The notes beneath the pieces are model-generated. The model was not told where the DNA came from, did not search any database, and was given only the letters and a program-made list of their open reading frames with translations. This document shows, piece after piece, positions 1-8,963 of a stretch of 64,000 nucleotides of DNA (positions are counted from its first letter, which is position 1; each line of letters starts with the position of its first letter). The stretch is taken from positions 62,001 through 126,000 of the forward strand of contig NZ_JBBPFS010000006.1 in assembly GCF_038069765.1 (NCBI RefSeq), read 5' to 3'. The translations under genes were made by a program, and so were the position numbers. The DNA comes from Arthrobacter_B sp038069765. Its GTDB lineage: Bacteria > Actinomycetota > Actinomycetes > Actinomycetales > Micrococcaceae.

Positions 1-1266
1 AACTCGGAGTGGGGCGCCCTGGTGATCGTCAAGGCTGCGGCAACTCTGCTGCTGGGGGTCATCGGCTTCCTCCACCGCCGCTGGATCATTCCGCAGCTGC
101 CCGCGAAGGTCCCCGGCTCCGCCGAAGGGTCCAGCGAGCACGGCGGACCGAAACAAAAGAGTGCCGGCCGCATCCTCTGGCAGCTCATCGCCGTCGAACT
201 GCTGATCATGGGCGCCGTCTCCGGCGTGGCGGTGGCGCTGGGCCGCACCGCCACCCCCCGCCCTGAGGAACTGCCGCCCAATGCCTCCCCGGCACGCATC
301 CTGACCGGGTACGACCTTCCGCCGGAACTGACCCTGGAGCGCTACCTCACGGAATGGCGCTTCGACTGGCTCTGGGTCGCCATCGTGCTCACCCTCGCGG
401 TCGCTTATCTGCGCGGAGTGGTCAAAGTCCGCCGGCGCGGGGACAAATGGCCGCTGGTCCGGACCCTGTGCTGGCTGGCCGGCCTTGCGATGCTGACGTA
501 TGTCACCTCCGGCGCCCCGGCCGTCTACGGCATGGTTCTGTTCAGCACCCACATGCTCGCCCACATGTCCCTGACCATGGTGGTTCCCCTGTTCCTGGTC
601 CTCGGGGCGCCGGTGACGCTGGCTCTGAAGGCCCTCACGCCGCGCGGCGACGGAACCCGCGGCATCCGCGAGTGGATCCTCGTGGGTGTGCACTCATGGT
701 TCTCCAAGCTCGTCACCAACCCGATCTTCGCGGCAGTGAACTTTGCCGGCTCCATCGTGGTGTTCTACTACTCCGAGCTGTTCGGCTTCGCCCTGCGCCA
801 GCACGTGGGCCATGAACTGATGATCGTGCACTTCCTGCTGACCGGGTACATCTTCGTCCTGACGATGATCGGCATCGACCCGCTGCCGTACCGGGCGCCG
901 TATCCGCTGCGCCTGGTGATCCTGCTGGCCACCATGGCGTTCCACGCGTTCTTTGGGGTGGCGGTGATGGGCGGCACCTCGCTGATCCAGGCCTCCTACT
1001 TCGGAAACATGGGCCGGGAGTGGGGACTCTCCGCCCTTGCCGACCAGCAGCTGGGCGGATCCATCATGTGGGGAGTCGGTGAAATTCCCACGGTGATGGT
1101 GGCAATCGGCGTGGCCCTGCAGTGGTCGCGGACGGACGCCCGCGAAACACGGCGTAAAGACCGGGCCGCCGAGCGGAATAATGAGGCTGAGCTCGCCGCT
1201 TACAACAATATGTTCGCCAATCTGGCCAAGCGGGATGCCAGCAGCCCTGAAGGAGATCGTAAATGA
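1..1266 (+). CDS. CopD/CtaG-type copper and cytochrome oxidase assembly membrane protein (5' partial)
   Basis: The frame is open to the first base of the window, so the N-terminal part is missing. What remains is a multi-spanning membrane protein. The first stretch resembles the end of a CopD copper-resistance domain. A loop follows, and then a CtaG-like domain (Caa3_CtaG family) from about residue 110 with the motif HMLAHMSLTM and a repeated His pattern (VGHELMIVHF) typical of metal-binding CtaG helices. Family members deliver copper to cytochrome c oxidase or protect against copper. The tail is charged and cytoplasmic. The stop overlaps the next gene's start (ATGA), so the two are probably co-transcribed. 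Family assignment is firm; the precise metal role is inferred. Confidence 0.85.
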   Translation, partial: NSEWGALVIVKAAATLLLGVIGFLHRRWIIPQLPAKVPGSAEGSSEHGGPKQKSAGRILWQLIAVELLIMGAVSGVAVALGRTATPRPEELPPNASPARILTGYDLPPELTLERYLTEWRFDWLWVAIVLTLAVAYLRGVVKVRRRGDKWPLVRTLCWLAGLAMLTYVTSGAPAVYGMVLFSTHMLAHMSLTMVVPLFLVLGAPVTLALKALTPRGDGTRGIREWILVGVHSWFSKLVTNPIFAAVNFAGSIVVFYYSELFGFALRQHVGHELMIVHFLLTGYIFVLTMIGIDPLPYRAPYPLRLVILLATMAFHAFFGVAVMGGTSLIQASYFGNMGREWGLSALADQQLGGSIMWGVGEIPTVMVAIGVALQWSRTDARETRRKDRAAERNNEAELAAYNNMFANLAKRDASSPEGDRK

Positions 1267-3239
1267 CTGAAACCGTGCGTGCCGGCTACCGGGTGCGGGC
1301 CTCTGCCCTTGAGGGCCGCAACTGGCTCAACACCGGCGGCCGCCAGCTGGGGCTGGAAGACCTGCGCGGGAAGGTCGTGCTGCTGGACTTCTGGACCTTC
1401 TGCTGCATCAACTGCCTGCACGTGCTGGATGAGCTGCGCCCGCTGGAGGAGAAGTACTCCGACGTGCTGGTCACAGTGGGCGTGCACTCGCCCAAGTTTG
1501 AACACGAAGCGGATCCGGTGGCCCTGGCCGCGGCCGTGGAGCGCTATGAGATCCACCACCCGGTCCTGGACGACCCCGAGCTGCTCACCTGGCAGGCCTA
1601 TGCCGCACGTGCCTGGCCCACCCTTGTGGTCCTGGATCCCGAGGGCTACATCGTGGCCAACCTCTCCGGTGAAGGACATGCCGCCGGCCTGGATTCGCTG
1701 ATCGGCGAACTGGTTGCCGAGCACGAGGCCAAGGGAACACTGCACCGCGGAGACGGTCCGTACGTCCCGGCCGAGCCCACCGCCGGAAACCTGCGCTTCC
1801 CGGGCAAAGCGGTTCCGCTGCCCGGAGGCACCTTCCTGGTGGCCGACACCGGCCACCACCGCCTGGTGGAGCTGGAAGCGGACCTCACGACGGTGCGCTC
1901 CGTCATCGGGGACGGGACGAAGGGCTGGCAGGACGGCTCGGCAGCCGCAGCCCGCTTCAACGAGCCCCAGGGGCTGGCGGTGCTTCCCGCAGCCGTAGCC
2001 GGGCGTGCCGGGTACGACGTCGTCGTCGCGGACACCGTCAACCACCGCCTGCGCGGCGTGGCCCTGGCCACCGGAACCGTCACCACAGTGGCAGGAAACG
2101 GTGTTCAGCGGCTCCTGGACGCGGGAAACCACACGAAGCGGGGAGCGGGGGAGGAACATCCCTCGGAGTCCAGCACAGCGGAAGCCAGCGGCTCCGGGCC
2201 TTCCCTGACGGAGACCGCCCTCGGGAACGAACCCCTTAACGTTTCCCTCTCCTCGCCGTGGGACCTCACCTGGTCAACTGCACTGGGGCGCCTGGTCGTG
2301 GCGATGGCCGGCACCCACCAGATCTTCACCTTCGATCCGCTCAGCCGTTCCGTGGACATCCTGGCCGGCACCGGGCTGGAGGGCCTGCTGGACGGGCCCG
2401 GAGACAGTGCCTGGTTTGCCCAGTCCTCGGGCCTGGCCGAAGACGCTGACGGCAACATCTGGGTCGCGGATTCCGAGACCTCGGCCCTGCGCCGGCTCTC
2501 CTTTACCGCGGACGACGGCGGGACGCAGGTGCTGGTGAGCACCGCCGTCGGCGCCGGGCTCTTTGATTTCGGTTTCCGGGACGGCGCCGCCGGCGAGGCG
2601 CGGCTGCAGCATCCGCTGGGCGTGGCCGTGCTGCCCGACGGCTCCGTTGCCGTCGCCGACACCTACAACGGTGCGGTTCGCCGGTATGACCCGGCCACCG
2701 AAACCGTGTCCACCCTGGCCCGCGGACTCTCCGAGCCCTCCGATGTCCTGGTTGACACCACTGCGGAGGAACCGCTGCTGATTGTCGTGGAGGCCAACAA
2801 GCACGAACTGGTCCGGGTGCCGATTCCCAAGGAAGCGCAGTCCGTGGACGAGGGCGCCCGGCAGACCCAGCGCCCGGCCAGCCCCGTCGCAGCCGGTCCG
2901 CTGGCCCTGTCCGTTCGGTTCTCCGCCCCCAAAGGCCAGAAGCTGGATGACCGCTGGGGAGATCCGACGCAGCTGAAGATTTCCTCCTCGCCGGAGGAGC
3001 TGCTCGTCTCCGGCGGCGGCACCTCCACCGGCCTGACCCGTGAGCTGGTGCTGTCCGGCTCCGTCCCGGGCGGCGTCCTGCACATCACCGCCCGCGCCGC
3101 TGCGTGCGACGGCGAACCCGGGGGCGAGATCCCCGATCACGCGGCGTGCCACCTGTACCAGCAGGACTGGGGCATCCCGGTGACCATCGACGCCGCCGGG
3201 GACACATCGCTGACACTGGACCTGCGCGGCCTCGACTAA
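1263..3239 (+). CDS. NHLRC2-like thioredoxin-fold / NHL-repeat protein
   Basis: A 658-residue cytoplasmic protein with no signal peptide. Residues about 20-155 form a TlpA/thioredoxin-like domain with the motif TFCCINC (C48-x-x-C51). Several NHL beta-propeller repeats follow (for example FNEPQGLAV, LQHPLGVAV, and VADTGHHRL/VADTYNGAV strands), then a C-terminal beta-rich domain. This order matches animal NHLRC2 and its bacterial homologues, whose substrate is unknown. A thiol-redox or thiol-sensing role is inferred from the CxxC. The start is ATG with AAGGAG upstream, overlapping the previous stop. A strong hairpin follows the gene. Confidence 0.85.
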   Translation: MTETVRAGYRVRASALEGRNWLNTGGRQLGLEDLRGKVVLLDFWTFCCINCLHVLDELRPLEEKYSDVLVTVGVHSPKFEHEADPVALAAAVERYEIHHPVLDDPELLTWQAYAARAWPTLVVLDPEGYIVANLSGEGHAAGLDSLIGELVAEHEAKGTLHRGDGPYVPAEPTAGNLRFPGKAVPLPGGTFLVADTGHHRLVELEADLTTVRSVIGDGTKGWQDGSAAAARFNEPQGLAVLPAAVAGRAGYDVVVADTVNHRLRGVALATGTVTTVAGNGVQRLLDAGNHTKRGAGEEHPSESSTAEASGSGPSLTETALGNEPLNVSLSSPWDLTWSTALGRLVVAMAGTHQIFTFDPLSRSVDILAGTGLEGLLDGPGDSAWFAQSSGLAEDADGNIWVADSETSALRRLSFTADDGGTQVLVSTAVGAGLFDFGFRDGAAGEARLQHPLGVAVLPDGSVAVADTYNGAVRRYDPATETVSTLARGLSEPSDVLVDTTAEEPLLIVVEANKHELVRVPIPKEAQSVDEGARQTQRPASPVAAGPLALSVRFSAPKGQKLDDRWGDPTQLKISSSPEELLVSGGGTSTGLTRELVLSGSVPGGVLHITARAAACDGEPGGEIPDHAACHLYQQDWGIPVTIDAAGDTSLTLDLRGLD

Positions 3240-3251
3240 CCGCCTCGAAAG

Positions 3252-3309
3252 CCCCGCCAACTACAGAAGGTGTACGTCCCCAGGGACGTACACCTTCTGT
3301 AGTTCGGGG
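3252..3309. terminator. Bidirectional hairpin between convergent genes
   Basis: A perfect 22-bp inverted repeat (arms 3259-3280 and 3283-3304) with only two unpaired bases between the arms. It is extended by CCCCG/CGGGG at 3252-3256 and 3305-3309 across a two-base bulge. It lies between the stop of the NHL protein and the stop of the convergent lipoprotein-like gene, so it probably ends transcription from both sides. There is no T-run. Confidence 0.75.
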
Positions 3310-3332
3310 GAGGGATAGCCGGCCCTGGAAGG

Positions 3333-4316
3333 TCAGTCGATAAGTGGCGTGACCGAAACCTCGGTGCTGCCGACTGACAGCTGCGCCGCAAAGCTGAAGT
3401 CCTTCTCCACATCCAGCGGGCTCTTTACGCCGGAGAACAAATCCGTCTGCGTGGCGGTGAGCCGGGCCTTGCCGTTCAGCGGCGAGAGCACCCAGTTGCC
3501 GGAGACGGAGCGGATCTTTACCTCGGGATACTCAGTGATCTCCCAGGTGATCGGCAGTTCAACCCGGTTGTCGGTGAAGTGGAAGAACGGGCATCCCGGG
3601 GGAGCGAGGCGGTCCTGGGCGCTGGTGCAGCCCGCCAGGAAGGTGCGCACGTCCTCATTCACTTCATTCTTCAGTGCTTCGGTGGCTTCGGTGGTGAGCA
3701 CCAGGTCCGCCGTGTCCTGAGATGAGGTGATGGAATCGGTCTGCTCCGGAGCGGCGAAGAACTCCGAGGTGTACGAAACCTCAACCCGGGCGGGATAGAA
3801 CGCCGCAAAGGTGGTCGTGTCTTCGGGAAGGGCGACCGGGACGCCGTTTACGGAGGCCTGCGGCTGGCCGGCTGCCGTCACCGTCAGCGTCGGCAGCGTG
3901 GAGGGCACGAAGGACCAGCGGTCAAAAAAGAGCCAGTGCTTATCGGTGCGTTCCAGCCGGTAGGTGCTGGTCTCTTCCTCACCGCCGAGGGAGTATCGAA
4001 CATCAAGGTCCACCCGGTTTCCGCCGGCGTTCCGCGGTTCTCCGATTTCCAGCACCTCGAGGCCGGCGGTTGATGCCTTCAACCCCTCATCGTCCAGAAG
4101 GGCGGCATTCGCGTTCGGAACCTTGGCGGCAAGCAGGCCGAGGGCGCGTTCGCCGTCGCCCTCCTTCAATGCCGTGAGGTAGCTGCTGACCTGGTGCTCG
4201 GGACCGTAGATCTTGGCGTTGACAAAAAAGATCACCACTACGGCGGCGGCCACCGTGAGCATGAGCGCGAGCAGCCATGTGGACACGGCCTTAATTACTG
4301 AAGTTGTTCCCTGCAC
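3333..4316 (-). CDS. Membrane-anchored protein of unknown function
   Basis: 327 residues beginning with GTG. One N-terminal hydrophobic segment (about residues 12-33, WLLALMLTVAAAVVVIFFV) anchors a long extracytoplasmic part. The pattern EHQVSSYLTALKEGDGERALGLL resembles the NTF2-like or DUF4878-type start seen in secreted actinobacterial proteins, but I cannot name a family securely. Two Cys near residue 235 (AGCTSAQDRLAPPGCPFF) could form a disulphide. No Shine-Dalgarno sequence precedes the start. A -10-like TATCGT ends seven bases before GTG, which suggests a leaderless message. It has its own promoter downstream of the sugar importer operon. Function unknown. Confidence 0.75.
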   Translation of the reverse strand: MQGTTSVIKAVSTWLLALMLTVAAAVVVIFFVNAKIYGPEHQVSSYLTALKEGDGERALGLLAAKVPNANAALLDDEGLKASTAGLEVLEIGEPRNAGGNRVDLDVRYSLGGEEETSTYRLERTDKHWLFFDRWSFVPSTLPTLTVTAAGQPQASVNGVPVALPEDTTTFAAFYPARVEVSYTSEFFAAPEQTDSITSSQDTADLVLTTEATEALKNEVNEDVRTFLAGCTSAQDRLAPPGCPFFHFTDNRVELPITWEITEYPEVKIRSVSGNWVLSPLNGKARLTATQTDLFSGVKSPLDVEKDFSFAAQLSVGSTEVSVTPLID

Positions 4317-4350
4317 TGCTCAAACGATACCGGGTGAACACGCCGAGGCC

Positions 4351-4380
4351 CCGGACCTGCGGCAGCGGCCGCAGATCCGG
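4351..4380 (-). terminator. GC-rich hairpin after the sugar importer operon
   Basis: CCGGA and CTGCGG (4351-4355, 4357-4362) pair with CCGCAG and TCCGG (4369-4374, 4376-4380), with one mismatch. It lies just past the stop of the importer ATPase gene on the minus strand. No T-run is visible, so termination strength is uncertain. Confidence 0.5.
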
Positions 4381-4397
4381 GCCCCGGCGAAGGGCTG

Positions 4398-5666
4398 CTA
4401 GGAGTCGACGCCGCTGCTGACCGCGTCCCTTTCGCGGGCCATCGCGATCTCCTCGGCCCGGGCGGCATTGGCTTCCTCGGTGAGTTCTGCGCCGGCCCGC
4501 GCATCACGGGTCAGGTTCTCGCCGGACTCGGGATCAAACAGGTGCACCTTGCGGGTGTCCAGCCACAGCTCGGCGTCCCGGCCGCCCCGGATGCGTGACG
4601 CTGCGTCCAGGGTGACCACAATCTGCGGCCGCAGCTCGTCGGCATCCATGTCGCGGGCGAGGTTGTCCAGCAGTTCCTTGACCTCGGGGTCCGGATTGAA
4701 GGGGATGTAGCCGTACTGTTCGTTGCCCAGCCACTCGGTGTGGCTGATCGGTGCGGTGAAGATTGAACCGTGCGGGCGCTTGGCCTCGTCAACAAACTTT
4801 GCGTCCTCAAAAAATTCCGGCCGCAGCCCCACCAGGACAATGTTCTTCCCGGCGGCCTTGTCCGCCCTGTCCTGCGGAATCGTGAGGTCTCCGACAGCGG
4901 TCCGCAGCACGTTTCCTTCCACCGTTGCCGGCAGGAAGTTCATCGACGGGGAGCCGATGAACCCGGCCACGAAGAGGTTGACGGGCTGCTCATAGAGCTC
5001 GCGCGGGGAAGCGACCTGCTGCAGGATGCCCTTTTTGAGGACCGCCACCCGGTCACCCAGAGTCATGGCCTCGGTCTGGTCGTGGGTCACATAGACGCTG
5101 GTGGTCCCGAGCCGGCGCTGCATCTGGGAGATCTCCGACCGCATCTGGCCGCGCAGCTTCGCATCCAGGTTCGACAGCGGCTCGTCGAAGAGGAACGCAT
5201 CAGCCTGCCGAACAATCGCACGGCCCATGGCAACCCGCTGGCGCTGCCCGCCGGACAGGTTGGCCGGCTTGCGGTCCAGGTGCTCGGTGAGCTCCAGCGT
5301 GGCCGCTGCGTCGTTGACCAGCTTGCGGACCTGTTCCTCGGTGTACTTCCCCTTGGCCAGGCGCAGCGGGAACGCTATGTTCTCGAAGACGGTGAGGTGG
5401 GGGTAGAGGGCGTAGTTCTGGAACACCATGGCGAGATTCCGGTCGCGGGGCGCCTTGTCGTTCACCCGCTCTCCGTTGATGAGCAGGTCTCCCGAGGTGA
5501 TGTCTTCCAGCCCCACGATCATGCGCAGCAGCGTGGACTTGCCGCAGCCCGAGGGGCCCACCAGGATGATGAACTCGCCGTCCGCGATGTCCAAGCTGAC
5601 ATCGTTCACGGCGGGGAAGCCGTCTCCGTACTTTTTGACGAGATTCTTGAGGGTGATCGATGCCAT
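4398..5666 (-). CDS. ugpC: Carbohydrate ABC importer ATPase (UgpC/MsmX/SugC type)
   Basis: A 422-residue ATP-binding subunit of a CUT1 sugar importer. It has Walker A GPSGCGKST (about 37-45), signature LSGGQRQRVAMGRA (about 137-150), Walker B FLFDEPLSNLDAKLR and the switch His in YVTHDQTEAMTLGDR. A C-terminal TOBE/OB-fold regulatory region follows, as in MalK and UgpC. The C-terminal extension is rich in Ala and Glu. In many actinobacteria one such ATPase (MsiK) serves several importers. Here it is encoded in the operon, 37 bases after the MalG-type permease, as in LpqY-SugABC loci. ATG start with AAAGGA upstream. Confidence 0.92.
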   Translation of the reverse strand: MASITLKNLVKKYGDGFPAVNDVSLDIADGEFIILVGPSGCGKSTLLRMIVGLEDITSGDLLINGERVNDKAPRDRNLAMVFQNYALYPHLTVFENIAFPLRLAKGKYTEEQVRKLVNDAAATLELTEHLDRKPANLSGGQRQRVAMGRAIVRQADAFLFDEPLSNLDAKLRGQMRSEISQMQRRLGTTSVYVTHDQTEAMTLGDRVAVLKKGILQQVASPRELYEQPVNLFVAGFIGSPSMNFLPATVEGNVLRTAVGDLTIPQDRADKAAGKNIVLVGLRPEFFEDAKFVDEAKRPHGSIFTAPISHTEWLGNEQYGYIPFNPDPEVKELLDNLARDMDADELRPQIVVTLDAASRIRGGRDAELWLDTRKVHLFDPESGENLTRDARAGAELTEEANAARAEEIAMARERDAVSSGVDS

Positions 5667-5703
5667 GAGAACAAATCCTTTTCTTCGACCGGACGTGCCG
5701 GGA

Positions 5704-6546
5704 CTAGCCCTTGACGGCGCCCTGGGTTAGACCCGAGACGATCTGGCGCTGGAACGCCAGCACCAGGACAACAACGGGAATGGTGACAATAATTGCGGCC
5801 GCCGAGATGGCGCCCGTCGGTTCTTCGAACTGGGACGCGCCGGTGAAGAATGCCAGAGCTGCCGGCACCGGCCGGGCCGCGTCGGTTGAGGTCAGCGAGA
5901 TGCCGTAGACGAAGTCGTTCCAGGCGATAAAGAAGGCAATAATCGCCGTCGTGAACACCCCGGGTGCGGCCAGCGGCACGATGGCCTTCCGGAACGCCTG
6001 CCAGGTGGTGGCGCCGTCAACCTGGGCGGCCTGTTCCAGCTCCCAGGGGATCTGCCGGAAGAAGGCCGACAGGGTCCAGATGGAGATCGGGAGCGTCAAC
6101 GACAGATACGGAATAATCAAACCGGGCCAGGTGTCGTAGAGCCCGATGTTGCGCCACAGATTGAACAGCGGCGTCACGATGGAAATGACCGGGAAGATCG
6201 ACACGCCGAGTGCGGTGGTCAGGATCAGCTTCTTGCCCGGGAAATCCAGCCGCGCAATGGCATAGGCGCACAGGGTGGCCAGCACGACGGCGATGAAGGT
6301 GGCGATGAGCGAAATGCCGATCGAGTTGCGCAGCGAGGAGAGGAACAGGCCCTGCGCATCACCGACCAGGATCTGTTCATAGTTGGAGAACGACCAGGTG
6401 GTGGGAAGGAACGTTCCCGACGTCAGGTCGCTGGGCAGCTTGAACGACGTGGCCAGGATGGAAGCCACCGGAAACAGTGCGTACAGGATGACCAGGATCG
6501 AGATAATCGTCCAGGTGATCCGCCGCCTCGTGGGCGAGGCTTTCAT
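5704..6546 (-). CDS. Carbohydrate ABC importer permease, MalG/SugB type
   Basis: A 280-residue integral membrane protein with six predicted helices. It carries the EAA loop that contacts the ATPase (about 172-191, ELEQAAQVDGATTWQAFRKA). The N-terminal cytoplasmic stretch is short (MKASPTRRR). It forms a heterodimer with the preceding MalF-type protein. Its ATG shares a base with that gene's TAA stop (TAATG), showing translational coupling. Substrate specificity cannot be read from the permease itself. The binding protein points to trehalose or a related disaccharide. Confidence 0.92.
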   Translation of the reverse strand: MKASPTRRRITWTIISILVILYALFPVASILATSFKLPSDLTSGTFLPTTWSFSNYEQILVGDAQGLFLSSLRNSIGISLIATFIAVVLATLCAYAIARLDFPGKKLILTTALGVSIFPVISIVTPLFNLWRNIGLYDTWPGLIIPYLSLTLPISIWTLSAFFRQIPWELEQAAQVDGATTWQAFRKAIVPLAAPGVFTTAIIAFFIAWNDFVYGISLTSTDAARPVPAALAFFTGASQFEEPTGAISAAAIIVTIPVVVLVLAFQRQIVSGLTQGAVKG

Positions 6547-7508
6547 TAGTTACCCCCTCGTGCACCGGTGAGGTCCACCTTGAACAGTTTGATGGCGATG
6601 AAGCAGATGAGGATGACGCACAGGAACAGCAGCACGGACACAGCTGAGCCCATGCCTATTTCGAGCCTGGTAATCGAGGTGCGGTAGGCGAGCAGGGAGA
6701 GGACCTCCGTCCCGTACGCGCCGTTGGTCATGATGTAGACGTTGTCAAAGATTCGGAAGGCATCAAGGGCCCGGAAGAGCACGGCAACCATGATGGCGGC
6801 CTTCATGTTGGGGAGGATGACCCGGGACATCCGCTGCCACCAGGTGGCGCCGTCGACTTCGGCGGCTTCCGTCAGCTCACCCGGAACCTGCGCCAGTCCG
6901 GCAAGGAGCAGCAGGGAGATGAAGGGGGTGGTCTTCCAGATCTCCGAGGCCATGATGACAAACAGGGCGCTGGGACCGTTGGCGAACCAGTTCAGGTCCG
7001 GGTTGATGCCGGGCACCCAGTCAAACCAGTTGTTGATGTACCCCGAATCGATGTCGAAGGCGTAGAACCAGGCAAAGGCCGATACCACCGTGATGATGCC
7101 GTAGGGCACCAGGATGGCTGTGCGCAGCCAGCCGCGGACGGCCTTTAACGCGCTGTTCATCACTAGGGCGAGGGCAAAGCCCAGCACCAGTTCCACCACA
7201 ACGGTGATGACGGTGATCAGCAGCGTTACTCCGAGGTCTCGCCAGAACAGGGAATCCGTGAGGATCACTGCGTAGTTGCCAAGGCCGATGAATTCGCGGT
7301 CGGCCGGAGCCGTGAGCCGGTACTTGAACAGCGACTCCCACACGGCCAGCAGGATGGGGTAGGCGGTGACCGCCAGCATGATGATGAACGCCGGGAGCGC
7401 CAGCGACAGGCCGAGCCGCCGTTCGGAACGGGCCCGGTCACTGAGCCGGGGCTTGGCCGGAGCCGGGGCCGGGGTGGTTCCCCTGGGGGCTTCTACGGAA
7501 GTACTCAC
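6546..7508 (-). CDS. Carbohydrate ABC importer permease, MalF/SugA type
   Basis: 320 residues. A Pro/Ala-rich cytoplasmic N-terminus precedes six helices, with the EAA motif ELTEAAEVDGATWWQRMSRVILP near residues 212-234. It has no large periplasmic loop, as usual in Gram-positive CUT1 systems. The GTG start overlaps the stop of the binding-protein gene (GTGA), and its own stop overlaps the next permease. All four importer genes therefore form one tightly coupled operon in the order binding protein, MalF-type, MalG-type, ATPase. Confidence 0.92.
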   Translation of the reverse strand: MSTSVEAPRGTTPAPAPAKPRLSDRARSERRLGLSLALPAFIIMLAVTAYPILLAVWESLFKYRLTAPADREFIGLGNYAVILTDSLFWRDLGVTLLITVITVVVELVLGFALALVMNSALKAVRGWLRTAILVPYGIITVVSAFAWFYAFDIDSGYINNWFDWVPGINPDLNWFANGPSALFVIMASEIWKTTPFISLLLLAGLAQVPGELTEAAEVDGATWWQRMSRVILPNMKAAIMVAVLFRALDAFRIFDNVYIMTNGAYGTEVLSLLAYRTSITRLEIGMGSAVSVLLFLCVILICFIAIKLFKVDLTGARGGN

Positions 7509-8824
7509 AACAGCTTCTCCCCTTTCAGGACCGCAAGAATGAACTCGCCGCTTGTTGCCGGCGTGGTGGCCGGATCAACCGCGCTTGGCGGAGTCCAGGT
7601 CTGCTGGATTCCGGTCGACACCTCGTTGTAGTACGGGGTTTGCGGCCGGGGCTTGGACAGTTCAAGGGACTCCCTGATGGTTTCCGCCATCGGGAACGTA
7701 TCGGTCACTCCGGGCGCGTCGTAGGCTGCGGCGCTCGCCGGCGGGTTGCCGTTGGTGGTGAAGTACTGGGCCTGGTTTTCCGGGCTCACAATGCATTCAA
7801 TCGCCTGGTAGGCCAGATCCGGATACTTGCTGTTGGAGCCGACACCCAGGTCGATGCCTCCCAGCGGCGGAGCGGTGTCTTCACCTTCGTTGACCTGCGG
7901 GTAGAGCGTCCAGCCGATGTCTTCGATCAGACCTGCCGGCAGCGTTCCCGCCGTCACCGCTTCATTGGTGGCGGGCCAGACGAAGGGGTAGTTCACCATG
8001 AAGGACCCCTGGTCCCCCTGGAACTGGATCATGGACGTGTTTTCTGTTTGGGTGGGAAGGCCGGGCCCGCCAAGCCCTTCCTTGCCGATGGTGGATACGA
8101 TTTCCGCGGCCTGGGTTCCGGCTTCCGAGTCGATGCCGAGCCGGATTTCATCCGCCGGTGCGTCGGGATTTTCAACGATCGTTCCACCGGCCGATTCAAT
8201 CAGTGCGTTCACCCACACGGTCATGGACTCCGCGCGGGCACCCTGGACACCGATGTACTTGTCCTGGCTGGCGGCCGCTTGGATGATCTGGTCCCACGTC
8301 ACGGGTTGGGTCATGTCCATGCCGGCTGCTTCAGCCACTGATTTGCGGTACCAGAGGATCTGCGTGTTGGCCCAGAACGGAACGGCCACCAGCTTGTCCT
8401 TCCAGCGGGCTCCGGCCAGGGCGCCTTCCACCACATCTTGAGTGGTGCGTTCCGCAACGTCCTCGGGTACGGGCGCCAGATAGCCCGGCTCCGCGAATTC
8501 GGGAACGAAGGGCGGGTCCAGGCTCATGATGTCCATGGTGTCGTCGCCTGCTGCCAACCGCCGGGCAAGCTGCTCCCGCTGCGCTGCCGCGTCATTGGGG
8601 AGCAGGGACGTTTGAATGGTGTAAGCGCCGTCAGACTGCTCGGTGCAGGTCTCCGCGATGGTGGCCTGGCCTCCGGCGTCCGGATTGATGTACCAGGTGA
8701 GGGTGGGAGGCCCTTCAGCAGAGCTGCACCCGCTGAGCAAAGTGGCTCCGACTGCGAGAGCAAGCCCTGCGGCGGCGTGGGTCCTTTTGCGGGTTCGGCC
8801 GTAGTGTCGTGCGTCCGTTGGCAT
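7505..8824 (-). CDS. LpqY-like sugar-binding lipoprotein of an ABC importer
   Basis: 439 residues from the ATG chosen here. The N-terminus is a lipoprotein signal: basic RTRKRTH, a hydrophobic run, then the lipobox LLSGC. The mature part is a family 1 solute-binding protein. The pattern of QREQLARRLAAGDDTMDIMSLD followed by EFAEPGYLAPV resembles the mycobacterial trehalose-binding LpqY, so trehalose or a similar glucoside is the likely ligand (inference). An upstream in-frame ATG at 8908 would bury the signal peptide behind 28 extra residues. The 8824 start has GGTGGAGG ten bases upstream, so I prefer it. Confidence 0.85.
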   Translation of the reverse strand: MPTDARHYGRTRKRTHAAAGLALAVGATLLSGCSSAEGPPTLTWYINPDAGGQATIAETCTEQSDGAYTIQTSLLPNDAAAQREQLARRLAAGDDTMDIMSLDPPFVPEFAEPGYLAPVPEDVAERTTQDVVEGALAGARWKDKLVAVPFWANTQILWYRKSVAEAAGMDMTQPVTWDQIIQAAASQDKYIGVQGARAESMTVWVNALIESAGGTIVENPDAPADEIRLGIDSEAGTQAAEIVSTIGKEGLGGPGLPTQTENTSMIQFQGDQGSFMVNYPFVWPATNEAVTAGTLPAGLIEDIGWTLYPQVNEGEDTAPPLGGIDLGVGSNSKYPDLAYQAIECIVSPENQAQYFTTNGNPPASAAAYDAPGVTDTFPMAETIRESLELSKPRPQTPYYNEVSTGIQQTWTPPSAVDPATTPATSGEFILAVLKGEKLL

Positions 8825-8963
8825 CGGTGCTGTGCCTCCACCTCGTCGTAGGCGCGGACCGGGTAAATCCGCGGCGGCTGCCACCCTCAGCAGCCTTTCG
8901 AACGACATTATGCCCTGACAGTGTTTTGCGCCACTGCCAAGCGGGCGCAGGGAAGTAGTTTCC

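Noticed and set aside
8825..8908. Longer start for the sugar-binding lipoprotein
   Set aside because: It would place 28 residues before the lipoprotein signal; the later ATG has a good ribosome binding site.
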